From contig NZ_FNVA01000005.1 in the NCBI RefSeq assembly GCF_900108185.1, forward strand, positions 310,001 to 374,000: DNA of 64,000 bases, read 5' to 3'. A model generated the notes under the pieces. That model was not told the DNA's origin and made no database searches. It saw only the letters and a program-made list of their open reading frames with translations. This DNA is from Bryocella elongata. Its GTDB lineage: Bacteria > Acidobacteriota > Terriglobia > Terriglobales > Acidobacteriaceae. This document shows positions 16,503 to 28,058 of the stretch, one piece after another; the first letter of the stretch is position 1, and every line of letters begins with the position of its first letter. The position numbers and the translations under genes are program-made.

Positions 16503-17545
16503 GCAGCCTCCCCGGCGGCGATCTCCGGTGCGGAAGGCGACTGAGCCGATGCCGTGGCCAGGCGTTCGTACAAGGCACGCGCCTCGCGGTACTCTTCGCC
16601 ATTCGAGCTCTCGAGGCCGTACCAGGCGCGCTCGAAGATTCGGGTCAGCTTCGCCAGAGCCTCCCGCTGCTCACTCCCCGGCGCCAGCAGGCGGACGTAT
16701 TCACGCGGCGTCCGCGAGGGATCATGACGCCACATCCGCCGCGACTCCAGGTTCAGGATCGCTGCCCAGTACAGCCCATGCAGCGCCTCCCGCCAGTTGT
16801 GAGCTGCGGCGCACTTCTCCGCGTGTTCGGCCCAGTCCGTGGATTCGCGGTCCCAGATCGCCGCGTGGGCGGAGGAACCCGCGCTCAGCTTTACCTGCAG
16901 CCGCTGCTGAGCCAGCGCGCGTAACATCACGAAAGCCAATCCCGCTGCCGCGCCGAGGAAGAAGACCCACTCCAGCAGAGGGCCTATCCATGGTGTCGAT
17001 CGGCCCACCTTGCCGACACCGTTGAAGAGGCTATTGATCGCCTGCCAGAAGCGAGCAGCAAAGCGGTCCATCCAGGACGTGCCCTTCACGTGCTGGAACT
17101 CCGGCCGTGCGAGGATCGCGTCCACCTGCCGGCGGGCGTTGGACTCCGCCGGAGGCGCGGTGGCGGGCGCTTTCGCTTCACTCTCCAACTCGTCGAGTCG
17201 CGCGGTGGCGCCTTTCATCTCCGTAGCACGTTCGTCCGGCTTGGCCTTGCGGGCCTCATCCAGGGTGGTGCGCAGCCAGATCCAGTGCTGGGCGTAGCCA
17301 CCATCCTTGCCGGGCTCGCCCACGTTGCCATCATTAGCGACCTTGCCGGAGTCGCACGCCTCCGCCTTTGCCGCGCATGCCGCGACGAGCGCTCGCATCT
17401 CCCCGATCTGCGCGCGAAGATCCCCCGCCGTGATTGCAGGCAGGGACTCGCCGAGGGCGGTGGAGCCCATCCCCGTCGCCGCCGCCAGCAGGACAGCAAG
17501 GAGCCCGGCGGAGGTGCGCGAGTTAGAGGCCTTCGCTGTGACCAT
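16499..17545 (-). CDS. DUF4129 domain-containing membrane protein
   Basis: From the ATG at 17545 the protein is 348 residues with a signal-like N-terminus (TSAGLLAVLLAAATGMGS). A helical periplasmic stretch precedes a membrane helix around ~200-225 (LLEWVFFLGAAAGLAFVMLRALA). The cytoplasmic C-terminus has the DUF4129 pattern ALHGLYWAAILNLESRR, DPSRTPREYVRLL and FERAWYGLESSNGEEY. This start overlaps the upstream gene by about 23 nt, which suggests translational coupling. A longer open frame upstream (to 17893) is only an overlap with the membrane gene and is rejected. Confidence 0.85.
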   Translation of the reverse strand: MVTAKASNSRTSAGLLAVLLAAATGMGSTALGESLPAITAGDLRAQIGEMRALVAACAAKAEACDSGKVANDGNVGEPGKDGGYAQHWIWLRTTLDEARKAKPDERATEMKGATARLDELESEAKAPATAPPAESNARRQVDAILARPEFQHVKGTSWMDRFAARFWQAINSLFNGVGKVGRSTPWIGPLLEWVFFLGAAAGLAFVMLRALAQQRLQVKLSAGSSAHAAIWDRESTDWAEHAEKCAAAHNWREALHGLYWAAILNLESRRMWRHDPSRTPREYVRLLAPGSEQREALAKLTRIFERAWYGLESSNGEEYREARALYERLATASAQSPSAPEIAAGEAA

Positions 17546-18737
17546 CGGTGCCCGGAGGGATGTCAGATGTAGTCGTTGAGCCAGGAGCTTCTGCTTCAGG
17601 CAAAGGGGGCGTTGCGGGTGCGTCGGTCGATAGCGGAGCTCGCGGCCTGGCCACCAGCGCCTGGTAGATGCCTCCATCCGGCGCGGGCTGCACTGCGTCT
17701 GCGGTGATGAACCTGGGTTGCTCTGGCTGGACCCACGACCCGTTGTTCTGCGTCGCCACCGGTGCAGGAGTGCCTGCGGCTGCGGAGCCTCCCAGCAGAA
17801 GTTCCAGGTCCCAGGCCTCCTTCCGCACCCGCTGGTCGAAGTACACCAGCGCGATGCCCAGCGCTCCGATGGGCCCGACCATGCAGGTTCCAAGGAACGA
17901 GATGACGAGGTTGATCGCCTGCGCCCACAGAGCCTCCTGGTGCCGCATGGCCGCTCTCACGGCCACGTAGCCCAGCGGAGCCTCCAGCGCGGCGACGACC
18001 ATGTACATGGCGACGACCACCAGCAGCACCACCAGCAGCCGGCCCTTGGTTCCGGCGGACAACACCTTGCTTCGGCGTATCGACGCCCGGACCGGAAGGT
18101 CTTCCAGCACCGAAGCCGGGATCGCCAGCGCATAACGCAGATAAAGGAACGCACCCACCGGAATGGCGATGAACGCTCCCAGGATGATCAACAGCCCGGC
18201 GGCGATGAGCATCGTCGGGTTGTTGTTCGCCGTGGCGCGTGTGGAAAGAACCACTCCCGGAACCACGAACAGAAAATACAGTCCGCCGCTGACGAAGAAC
18301 TGCCACGCGCCAATGCCGAGGTAACGCAGCCACTTTGAGGAGACCGCGCTCATCGACTCCGAGATGGAGGCGTCGCGCCCTTGATAGGTCTCGTAAAGGG
18401 CATGAACTACCGCCGCATGCACCACCGAGAAGATCAGGTACCCAAGGACGCTCGCCGAGTAGCTGATGGCCAGAGAGACCAGCGAGATGGTCGCCTGCGT
18501 GGCCCGCGCTCGCATGAAGTGCGCGACCGCAACGACAATGCCGGCCATCAGAACCCGGATCAGCGCCGGGGTCGCCAGCAGCCCGCAGAACAGCCAGAAT
18601 CGCGAACGGTAGACGGTAAAGATGCGATCGAGAATTTCGCCGAGCGAGAGCGGGCGCAGCTCGAAGGCCGCACCTTGCGAGGTGTTGGGCGGCGCAGTCG
18701 GCTGGGCTGGCGACGGGCTCCACGGGGTTGACGCCAT
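17523..18737 (-). CDS. Multi-pass membrane protein (glycerophosphodiesterase-membrane-domain-like)
   Basis: The 404-residue protein has a Pro/Ser-rich N-terminus, then FELRPLSLGEILDRIFTVYRSRF, which resembles the opening of the membrane domain found beside glycerophosphodiester phosphodiesterases. About six to seven helices follow to residue ~310, then a disordered Pro/Ala-rich tail. No phosphodiesterase catalytic domain is present. It is the first gene of the minus-strand run membrane protein - DUF4129 - DUF4350 - MoxR - DUF58, so its promoter should lie in 18738-18971. Confidence 0.75.
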   Translation of the reverse strand: MASTPWSPSPAQPTAPPNTSQGAAFELRPLSLGEILDRIFTVYRSRFWLFCGLLATPALIRVLMAGIVVAVAHFMRARATQATISLVSLAISYSASVLGYLIFSVVHAAVVHALYETYQGRDASISESMSAVSSKWLRYLGIGAWQFFVSGGLYFLFVVPGVVLSTRATANNNPTMLIAAGLLIILGAFIAIPVGAFLYLRYALAIPASVLEDLPVRASIRRSKVLSAGTKGRLLVVLLVVVAMYMVVAALEAPLGYVAVRAAMRHQEALWAQAINLVISFLGTCMVGPIGALGIALVYFDQRVRKEAWDLELLLGGSAAAGTPAPVATQNNGSWVQPEQPRFITADAVQPAPDGGIYQALVARPRAPLSTDAPATPPLPEAEAPGSTTTSDIPPGTDGHSEGL

Positions 18738-18971
18738 GCGAAGACTCCTTCCACTCCACCGAAGCGGTCGGCCTGGCGTATCCCGGCAAATCTTCCGGGG
18801 TACGCGGCGGCAGTTGAACCGGGCCGGCGCGATGTGCTGGATTGCGGAAGGATAGCATCAACTGGCGACGATCCCGCGCCGCCCGTCCCGGAGTCGAACG
18901 GTGCCGCCTGCGGTACATGTTCTCCTCGAGAATTTGCGACGCTGTAATCAACGGCGACTAGCCTGAAGACC
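18738..18971. other. Divergent intergenic region (membrane-protein operon / GT2)
   Basis: These 234 bases separate two divergent genes and should carry both promoters. No convincing -35/-10 pair could be fixed on either strand. A minus-strand stretch near 18888-18900 contains GTTCGACTCCGGGA, which resembles a tRNA T-arm, but no D-arm, anticodon arm or acceptor stem surrounds it. I see no gene here. Confidence 0.4.
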
Positions 18972-19739
18972 ATGCGACTTAGCTTCGTCATACCGGCCTA
19001 CAACGAAGAGGCCTACCTCCCTGCCTGCCTGGAATCGATTCTGGCTCAGATCACGCCCGAACTCCGGGACGTCACGGAGATCATCGTCGTGAACAACGCG
19101 AGCACGGACCGGACCCGCGAGGTCGCCCTGCGCTATCCGGGAGTCAAGCTGGTCGATGAGCCGCGCAAGGGCCTCACCTATGCCCGCCAGGCGGGCTTCG
19201 CCGCGTCTACTGGCGACCTCATCGCCAACATTGACTCCGACTCGCGCCTCACTCCGGGCTGGCTCACCAAGGTGATCGCCGCCTTTGAGGAAGCTCCGAA
19301 GAATGCCGACCGGCCGCTGGTCTCCTTCTCCGGCCCGTTCCTCTACTTCGATCTCACGCCCTCGCAGCGGGTCTTTGTGCATGGCTTCTACATGCTGGCC
19401 TGGTGCACCTATGCGCTGAACCGCTACGTGCTCCGCGTTGGTTCCATGGTGCAGGGCGGCAACTTCGTGGTCACGCGAAAGGGGCTCGCCTCCATCGGCG
19501 GCTTCAACACCGACATCACCTTCTACGGCGAGGACACGGACATCGCCCGCCGCCTCAACGACGTCGGCGAGGTCCGCTTCACCTTCGAGCTGAAGATGTT
19601 CTCCTCCGCCCGCCGCCTGCGCAAGGAAGGCATGTTCACGATGGCTGCGCGTTACTCCATCAACTACCTCTGGACCACCTTCATGAAGCGCCCGTTCACC
19701 GAGACCCACATCGACATCCGCGAACAGACGCAGGAGTAG
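18972..19739 (+). CDS. Glycosyltransferase family 2 protein
   Basis: The 255-residue protein opens with LSFVIPAYNEEAYLPACLESI, the GT-A nucleotide-binding start of family 2. A VVNNASTDRTREVA motif follows and the metal-binding region NIDSDSRLTPGWL (DxD-like) sits near residues 80-92. FYGEDTDIARRL near 190 is the usual ED acceptor-side motif. It transfers a sugar from a nucleotide donor in the cytoplasm; donor and acceptor are unknown. A strong intrinsic terminator follows at 19787. Confidence 0.9.
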   Translation: MRLSFVIPAYNEEAYLPACLESILAQITPELRDVTEIIVVNNASTDRTREVALRYPGVKLVDEPRKGLTYARQAGFAASTGDLIANIDSDSRLTPGWLTKVIAAFEEAPKNADRPLVSFSGPFLYFDLTPSQRVFVHGFYMLAWCTYALNRYVLRVGSMVQGGNFVVTRKGLASIGGFNTDITFYGEDTDIARRLNDVGEVRFTFELKMFSSARRLRKEGMFTMAARYSINYLWTTFMKRPFTETHIDIREQTQE

Positions 19740-19786
19740 AGGGAAGTGGGTAGAGGGCAGTGAGTAGAGAGTAGAGAAAGACTGAG

Positions 19787-19819
19787 GCCGCCGGGAAGAC
19801 TCCCGGCGGCTTCTGTTTT
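19787..19819 (+). terminator. Intrinsic terminator after the GT2 gene
   Basis: A 10-bp perfect stem (GCCGCCGGGA, 19787-19796, with 19801-19810) has a 4-nt loop and is followed by TTCTGTTTT. This is a canonical rho-independent terminator for the plus-strand glycosyltransferase gene. Confidence 0.88.
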
Positions 19820-19854
19820 CGGCGCTTACTTTGATTTCGTTTCGTGGGATGAAC

Positions 19855-19892
19855 TGCAGAAAGAGTAAGGCCACCGGCGGTTGCCGGTGGCC
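19855..19892 (-). terminator. Intrinsic terminator after the PHP-like gene
   Basis: A 10-bp perfect stem (GGCCACCGGC, 19869-19878, with 19883-19892) has a 4-nt loop. On the minus strand it is followed by TTACTCTTTCTGC, a U-rich tail, so it should end the PHP-like transcript. Confidence 0.75.
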
Positions 19893-19980
19893 AGGTGATG
19901 CAGGTCGATTCCCAGATTCCCAGACTCCAGATTCCAGATTCGATCTCTACTCTCTACTCACTGCCCTCTGCTCACTTCTC

Positions 19981-21135
19981 TTAGATCCACTCCATCTCGT
20001 GCGTCGCGTCGTTCACGCGGGGGAAGGCGAGGCTCAGCGGCGCCGAGACCGGTCCCTTGCCGAAGAGCCGGGTGATACCAATCGCCGTTCGTACCGCGAG
20101 CGGGGGGCGGCCATCGGCCCACAGCGAGTGCAGCGTCTGCATCTGGCCATTCGCATCCGGGTGGTACACGCGCTCGTCCCAACGCTGCCAGCCGGGCATG
20201 AACTCCGGAAAGTTGGTCACAGCGTTCAGCGTCGACCGGACGATCCGCTGCTCCCAGCGCTCCTGGTACTGATTCATGATGTGCAGGTGGCTGCGCTTCT
20301 CCACGCGAATCTCTTCGACGAACTCCGTGAACGTGGCGGCGCGGGTCAGGTTGAGCACCGCGTTCGGCTCCAGGCCATGGCGGTCGCCGCCCGAGATCAG
20401 CAGCGTGTTCGTGTCGCGCGCCAGGCGGATCACCTCGCGGTTCTCCTGTGCGTGACGAAGTCCGTTCAGCTCCACGGCGTGGATGGTGTCGCCGGCGCGC
20501 TGCAGGAAGCGCAGCACCTCGGAGGTGTGCAGGCAGTCACCCACCTTGTGCAGATCCCACAGCGGGTGGTTGAACACGATGAGAATCTGCGGTGATTCGT
20601 GCAGCTCGCGCAGCATGCTCAGCAGGATCTCGTCGTTGGGCTGCGCCGTGTAGGCGGCGAAGCGCTGCATCCAGGTTGTAGCGTCGGCGGAAGGCACGTT
20701 GTGGATGCCGAGGTGGAAGATGCTCTGGCCGAACGGGGCCGACCACTCCACCGACATCGGGATGTGGCGCGAACCGGGCAGCGTGCGCAGGGTGAAGCAG
20801 CCATCCATCGTGTCATGGTCGGTGATCGAGACCAGCGAGCGGAAGCCAAGCTTCTCGATCTGCCCGCACTCCAGGTCCCACGCCATGCGCGGCTGCAGCG
20901 GCGGACGCCAGTTGGCGCGATCGAAGTCCAGCTCGATCCCGAACTTGTTGCGCACATGCTTGCGGTAGTGGCTCTCGATGTTCTTTACGCCAGGGATCCA
21001 CTGGCTCAGCGCGTGGATGAAGTTCAATGTCTCCTCCGACACGCTGGTGTGGCTGTGCAGAGAGACGCCCGTGGTCAGTTCGCCGCCTGCCAGCGGCTCG
21101 TCCCAGTTGTTCGTGATTCTGGACGTCAGTTGCAT
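19981..21135 (-). CDS. PHP-superfamily metal-dependent hydrolase-like protein
   Basis: The 384-residue protein carries metal-ligand patterns of the PHP superfamily: GVSLHSHTSVSE near residue 30, SITDHDTMDG near ~118, VFNHPLWDL near ~205 and ISGGDRHGLE near ~265. Such proteins are usually phosphoesterases acting on nucleotides or small phosphates. It is longer than the YciV-type phosphoesterases, and the C-terminal 100 residues have no recognised domain. ATG 21135 is chosen because the upstream extension is not conserved-looking. It is convergent with the GT2 gene. Confidence 0.72.
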   Translation of the reverse strand: MQLTSRITNNWDEPLAGGELTTGVSLHSHTSVSEETLNFIHALSQWIPGVKNIESHYRKHVRNKFGIELDFDRANWRPPLQPRMAWDLECGQIEKLGFRSLVSITDHDTMDGCFTLRTLPGSRHIPMSVEWSAPFGQSIFHLGIHNVPSADATTWMQRFAAYTAQPNDEILLSMLRELHESPQILIVFNHPLWDLHKVGDCLHTSEVLRFLQRAGDTIHAVELNGLRHAQENREVIRLARDTNTLLISGGDRHGLEPNAVLNLTRAATFTEFVEEIRVEKRSHLHIMNQYQERWEQRIVRSTLNAVTNFPEFMPGWQRWDERVYHPDANGQMQTLHSLWADGRPPLAVRTAIGITRLFGKGPVSAPLSLAFPRVNDATHEMEWI

Positions 21136-21244
21136 GCGTGTCGCGCCCCCTTGCGCCGACTTACCCGCTACCGCTCTTGCGGTGCTGGGAACAGAATCGC
21201 CAGCGCCCATGCACTGAAGGTGTCGGAAGTATGAAAATGCCTTC

Positions 21245-21330
21245 AATCTTGGGCAGGTTCCGCCCAAGGTACGGAATTGGTCCGCTCTTACGGTCCGAAG
21301 CCGGGAAATCCCGGAGGCTTTTCATCGAAA
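21245..21330 (+). promoter_or_regulatory. Two-hairpin leader with a terminator-like element before the pectate lyase gene
   Basis: The first hairpin is CTTGGGC (21248-21254) with GCCCAAG (21262-21268), a 7-bp stem. The second is AAGCCGGG (21298-21305) with CCC plus GGCTT (21310-21320, 3-nt bulge), followed by TTTTC. The decamer CCGAAGCCGG occurs at 21295-21304 and again at 21347-21356, which could allow alternative pairing. The gene starts 70 nt later at 21391. This looks like a transcription-attenuation leader, but it matches no riboswitch class I can recall. Confidence 0.4.
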
Positions 21331-21390
21331 CGCAACGTCTTTCCTCCCGAAGCCGGCAAGCGGAATCGTTTTCTGACGCGGAGGCTTAGG

Positions 21391-22794
21391 ATGATCCGGA
21401 TGCGCACGCTCCTCGTTCTCTCAGTCGCTGCAGGCCTTCATGCCTCGGTCATCGGTGTCAGCAAACCCGTGGAGCCGCTCACCGTCGAGCGCATCAACAC
21501 GATCGTGCCCGCTGCCCAGCGCGGAGCCTGGCTCACCTACCTGAAGCACTCCGCTGACCTTCAGGCAGCAGACAAGGCCTCCATCGAGGCCGAGCGCAAG
21601 GGCCTTGCAACGATTCCGCCGCTGCCCACGCAGAGCTACTCCGCGCACACCATCCCGCTGCATCGCGAGGCCGGCTTCTACGCGAGCGACGAAGCGAAGC
21701 ACATCGGCGACGTCATCCTCAGCTTCCAAACGCCCTCCGGCGGGTGGTCGAAGAACCTGGAGATGGGCGCTTCACCCCGCCTGCCCGGCCAGAGCTATGC
21801 CACCGCCAACGCCGCGCCCACGCAGAGCAGCGCCGATGACTTCGATCATCCTGCCGATGAGCATTGGCACTACATCGCCACGCTCGACAACGACGCGACC
21901 AACACCGAGCTGCACTACCTCGCCGAACTGAGCGCCGCCCTGCCCGGGCCCGAAGGCGACAAGTACCGCGCTGCAGCGAAGCATGGCATCGTGTATCTGC
22001 TCGCCGCGCAATATCCCAACGGCGGCTGGCCCCAGGTCTATCCGCTCGAAGGCGGCTACCACGACGCCATCACCTTCAACGACGGCGCGCAGATCGAGAC
22101 CACCCAGGTGCTCGCGGCCGCGGCAAAGGGAGCGCGCGTCACGAGCGACCCCGAGGCCATCGACCTCGAGACGAGGGCTGCTCTCGAGCGCATGGGCCGC
22201 AAACTCCCTGAAGAGCACCCCAGCACGGAGGACTGGAGCTTCGTCCCCGCGCCCTTGCGCGCTCGCGCCAGGGCTGCCGTCACGAAATCACTGGACGTGA
22301 TTCTGAAGACCCAGGTGCAGCTCGCCTCAGCACCCGGCCAGCCGAAGGCTCTCACCATCTGGGGCCAGCAGTATGATCCGCTGACGCTTGAGCCCTGCTC
22401 GGCCCGCAACTACGAGATGCCCTCGCTCAGCTCCGGTGAGTCCGCCGAAGTGATCGAGTACCTCATGGACCTCGATCACCCCTCGCCCCAGGTCGTGCGC
22501 TCTGTGAGCGCCGCCGCCACATGGTTCGAAGCTCACAAGATCATGGGCTACATCTTTACAGGCGGGCGCAATACGCCGGGCGGGCGTCATCTCGAAGCGA
22601 AGGAAGGCGCGGGCCCCATCTGGTCCCGCTATTACGCCCTCGACACCCAGAAGCCCATCTTCGGCGATCGCGACAAGAGCATTCACGATGATGTGATGGA
22701 CATCTCGCTCGAACGCCGCAACGGCTACGCCTGGTATGGCAACGGTCCGGCCAGGGCACTCGCCGAGTACGCCACGTGGAAGAAGACCCACTGA
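21391..22794 (+). CDS. Secreted pectate lyase, polysaccharide lyase family 10-like
   Basis: The 467-residue protein has an N-terminal signal sequence (MRTLLVLSVAAGLHAS). The PL10/PelA-type helical toroid is marked by QTPSGGWSKNLEM, LDNDATNTELHYLAEL, AQYPNGGWPQVYPLEGGY, TFNDGAQ, WGQQYDPLTLEP and NGYAWYGNGPARALAEY. The enzyme cleaves polygalacturonate by beta-elimination outside the cytoplasm, usually with calcium. The ATG at 21391 has GGAGG 6 nt upstream; the longer open frame to 21277 runs through the hairpin leader and is rejected. It suggests growth on plant cell-wall pectin. Confidence 0.9.
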   Translation: MIRMRTLLVLSVAAGLHASVIGVSKPVEPLTVERINTIVPAAQRGAWLTYLKHSADLQAADKASIEAERKGLATIPPLPTQSYSAHTIPLHREAGFYASDEAKHIGDVILSFQTPSGGWSKNLEMGASPRLPGQSYATANAAPTQSSADDFDHPADEHWHYIATLDNDATNTELHYLAELSAALPGPEGDKYRAAAKHGIVYLLAAQYPNGGWPQVYPLEGGYHDAITFNDGAQIETTQVLAAAAKGARVTSDPEAIDLETRAALERMGRKLPEEHPSTEDWSFVPAPLRARARAAVTKSLDVILKTQVQLASAPGQPKALTIWGQQYDPLTLEPCSARNYEMPSLSSGESAEVIEYLMDLDHPSPQVVRSVSAAATWFEAHKIMGYIFTGGRNTPGGRHLEAKEGAGPIWSRYYALDTQKPIFGDRDKSIHDDVMDISLERRNGYAWYGNGPARALAEYATWKKTH

Positions 22795-22826
22795 GCCGAA
22801 CCGCGCTTCGCCGCATCTGACTCCTC

Positions 22827-24158
22827 ATGCAAGTGCAGCACGAATTCGACGCAGACCTCCTCATCCTTGGCGCTGGTATGTCCGGCCTTGCGGCCGCACG
22901 TGCGCTTGGGGAGCGCGGCATGCGCGTCCTCGTGCTCGAAGCCCGCGACCGCATCGGTGGCCGCGTCTGGTCTCAGCGCGCTCTATCAGGCGACGTCGTC
23001 GAGCTTGGCGCGGAATTCATCCACGGTCGCGCGCCGGAGCTGTGGTCGCTCATCGAAGAGTCCGGAGTCACGACAGCCGAGCGCGATGGTGTGATGCTGC
23101 GCGAGACTTCAGATGGCCTGAACGCTGCCGAAGATCATGGCGAAGACATCTTCGCTCCGCTCGAAAACCTCGAAGGCTACGAAGGCGAAGACCTCAGCTT
23201 CGCCGACTGGCTCAACACGAGCGATGTGCCCGAAGACTCCCGCGCCGCCGTCACCGCCTACGTCGAAGGCTTCAACGCCGCCGACGCCACGAAGATCAGC
23301 ATCAAGAGCCTTGGCATCCAGCAGAAAGCCGAGGACGAGACCGAAGGCTACCGTTCCTGGCATGTACACGGCGGATACGTGCAGCTTGCGGACTACCTCG
23401 CGACGCGCTTGGTGGCGCAACATGGCCGGATCGAGACGAACTGCGTTGTCGAGTCCATCGCGTGGCAGCAGGGGAGTGTTGAGGTCACCACATCGAAGGG
23501 CACCTTCCGCGCTCCGCGCTGTGGCATCACGCTTCCCCTTGGCGTGCTGCAGCAGGTCAATCGTGAGGGCGGGATCCGTATCGAACCTCAGCCTGCGGCC
23601 ATCGCACAGTCGCATCGCATGGAGATGGGCCAAGCCGCTCGCGTCACGTTGGTCTTTCGTTCGCGCTGGTGGGAGAAAGGCTCCGCCGCGCCCCCCGAAG
23701 AGTTGCAGCAGATGGGCTTCCTGCTCACACGCGATCGGCTACCCAGCGTGTGGTGGACGGCACGCACCGAGGCCGAACCTGCACCGACGCTCACCGGCTG
23801 GTCGGGCGGCCCGCGATCGCTGATCTTCAGTGGCCGCACCACCGACGAGCTCGCCGCCGAAGCTTGTTCGACGCTGGCGAAGATCTTCCAGATGGACGAG
23901 TTCCTCGTTCGCAGCGAGCTTCTCTCCGCGCATACGCATGACTGGACCGCAGACCCGTTCTCGCGCGGAGCCTACAGCTACGTGGCGGCGGGTGGCATCG
24001 ATGCTCCCCGGGCGATGACCGAACCCGAGCAGAACACGCTCTTCTTCGCTGGAGAGCATACCGACGTTACAGGCCATTGGGGCACTGTCCATGCGGCCAT
24101 TCGCTCCGGACTCCGTGCGGCGGAACAGATCCTCGACACGCAGTCGCCGAGATTGTAA
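22827..24158 (+). CDS. FAD-dependent amine oxidase family protein
   Basis: The 443-residue protein begins with the dinucleotide-binding fold LLILGAGMSGLAAARALGE, then VLVLEARDRIGGRVWS, the GG doublet of flavin amine oxidases. Near the C-terminus LFFAGEHTDVTGHWGTVHAAIRSG is the usual FAD-binding end motif. It oxidises an amine (polyamine, aromatic amine or similar); the substrate is not predictable. It starts 32 nt after the pectate lyase stop on the same strand, though a functional link is not evident. Confidence 0.88.
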   Translation: MQVQHEFDADLLILGAGMSGLAAARALGERGMRVLVLEARDRIGGRVWSQRALSGDVVELGAEFIHGRAPELWSLIEESGVTTAERDGVMLRETSDGLNAAEDHGEDIFAPLENLEGYEGEDLSFADWLNTSDVPEDSRAAVTAYVEGFNAADATKISIKSLGIQQKAEDETEGYRSWHVHGGYVQLADYLATRLVAQHGRIETNCVVESIAWQQGSVEVTTSKGTFRAPRCGITLPLGVLQQVNREGGIRIEPQPAAIAQSHRMEMGQAARVTLVFRSRWWEKGSAAPPEELQQMGFLLTRDRLPSVWWTARTEAEPAPTLTGWSGGPRSLIFSGRTTDELAAEACSTLAKIFQMDEFLVRSELLSAHTHDWTADPFSRGAYSYVAAGGIDAPRAMTEPEQNTLFFAGEHTDVTGHWGTVHAAIRSGLRAAEQILDTQSPRL

Positions 24159-24233
24159 CTCCGGTGATCGCACGGGGCATCCCCAGAAAAGCGGACTCGC
24201 ATCCTCCCGCCGCCTGGTGGCATCCTAGGCAAC

Positions 24234-27313
<3,080 letters not shown>

Positions 27314-27314
<1 letters not shown>

Positions 27315-27350
27315 GGCAGACAGTAGACAGGCTGACAGCAGAGGGCACGA
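27314..27350. repeat. Heptad-type repeat after the formate-dehydrogenase-like gene
   Basis: The 40-nt gap between two co-directional genes is filled by CAGACAG, TAGACAG and CAGAGGG-like units at 7-8 base spacing, sense with the upstream gene. It shares TAGACAG with the arrays at 12572 and 41151. No inverted partner is seen here. Confidence 0.6.
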
Positions 27351-27354
27351 AACC

Positions 27355-27942
27355 ATGGCACATCCGATCACGTTCAAACCGCAGCCCATCGATCCCAAGG
27401 ACGAGCTGGTTCGCGAGCTCGAACAAGCGCGGCGCGAGCACGCCGAGGCTCTGCTCTCCGCCTATGAGCTCCTGCAGTCCGCGCACGACCAGGGCATCCT
27501 CGACCTGCTGCGCGCCATAGTGGGTGGACGCGACGTCATCGCCGAGAAGGTCGGCGCGGGCATGGCTCTGCCGGAGACCATTGCCGCGCTGCGCAACACC
27601 ATCGCGCTCACCCGCATCCTCGCCTCCATCGACCCCGAGATGCTGCACGGCCTGTCCCGCGCCATGGCCGAGGCTGCTGCGCCCATCCTCGAGCGCCAGA
27701 AGGAGACCGCCGTCGCCAAGACCGCCCCGCTGAGCTCGGCAGGCACGGAGAGCTCTACGCCTCCGCGGCCGGCCTTCGCTGTCCACGCTCGCCGCGATCC
27801 CACAACCGAGCCGCCAAGCCTGTGGCAGCTCTACCGCCGTGCCACGTCGAAGGACGCCCGCCGAGGTATGGCCACCATGCTCGGGATGTTGACCTCCATG
27901 GGCCGCGCCATGCGCCCGAAGGAAGAGCGGGACCACGAGTAG
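27355..27942 (+). CDS. DUF1641 domain-containing protein, formate-dehydrogenase partner (YjgD-like)
   Basis: The 195-residue, mostly helical protein contains the DUF1641 pattern in residues ~35-120: LQSAHDQGILDLLRAIVGG, MALPETIAALRNTIAL and MLHGLSRAMAEA. The C-terminus has LWQLYRRATSKDARRGMATMLGMLTSMG. DUF1641 proteins are encoded next to YjgC-type formate dehydrogenases and are assumed to be an accessory or membrane-tethering subunit; the biochemical role is not settled. It starts 40 nt after the catalytic subunit on the same strand, so co-transcription is likely. Confidence 0.85.
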   Translation: MAHPITFKPQPIDPKDELVRELEQARREHAEALLSAYELLQSAHDQGILDLLRAIVGGRDVIAEKVGAGMALPETIAALRNTIALTRILASIDPEMLHGLSRAMAEAAAPILERQKETAVAKTAPLSSAGTESSTPPRPAFAVHARRDPTTEPPSLWQLYRRATSKDARRGMATMLGMLTSMGRAMRPKEERDHE

Positions 27943-28058
27943 ACTCGGTCGCCGCACCTTCAGCACAGGCAGGCATTGGGATTTTTTCTCTGGACCGGGG
28001 AACGCGCGGTACACTCTCTTCGTCCCGACAACTCAAGCCGGCGAAGGAGGTCAGCCCC

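Larger units (their letters stand above)
19752..19969. repeat. 26-bp perfect inverted repeat of heptad type flanking two terminators
   Basis: The arms are 19752-19777 and 19944-19969 and match over 26 of 26 bases as reverse complements. Similarity extends outwards to about 36 of 40. Each arm lies downstream of a stop codon: GT2 at 19739 on plus, the PHP gene at 19981 on minus. Each contains GAGTAGA units at 7-base spacing. Between the right arm and the centre lies a second periodic block, 19908-19942, with TCTGGAA-like 7-8 base units on the minus strand. Confidence 0.9.

Noticed and set aside
17546-17893. N-terminal extension of the DUF4129 protein (116 residues)
   Set aside because: It lies entirely within the upstream membrane-protein gene in another frame and would hide the signal-like N-terminus.
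18885-18935. Possible tRNA on the minus strand (GTTCGACTCCGGGA, T-arm-like)
   Set aside because: The T-stem does not pair and no D-arm, anticodon arm or acceptor stem can be built around it.
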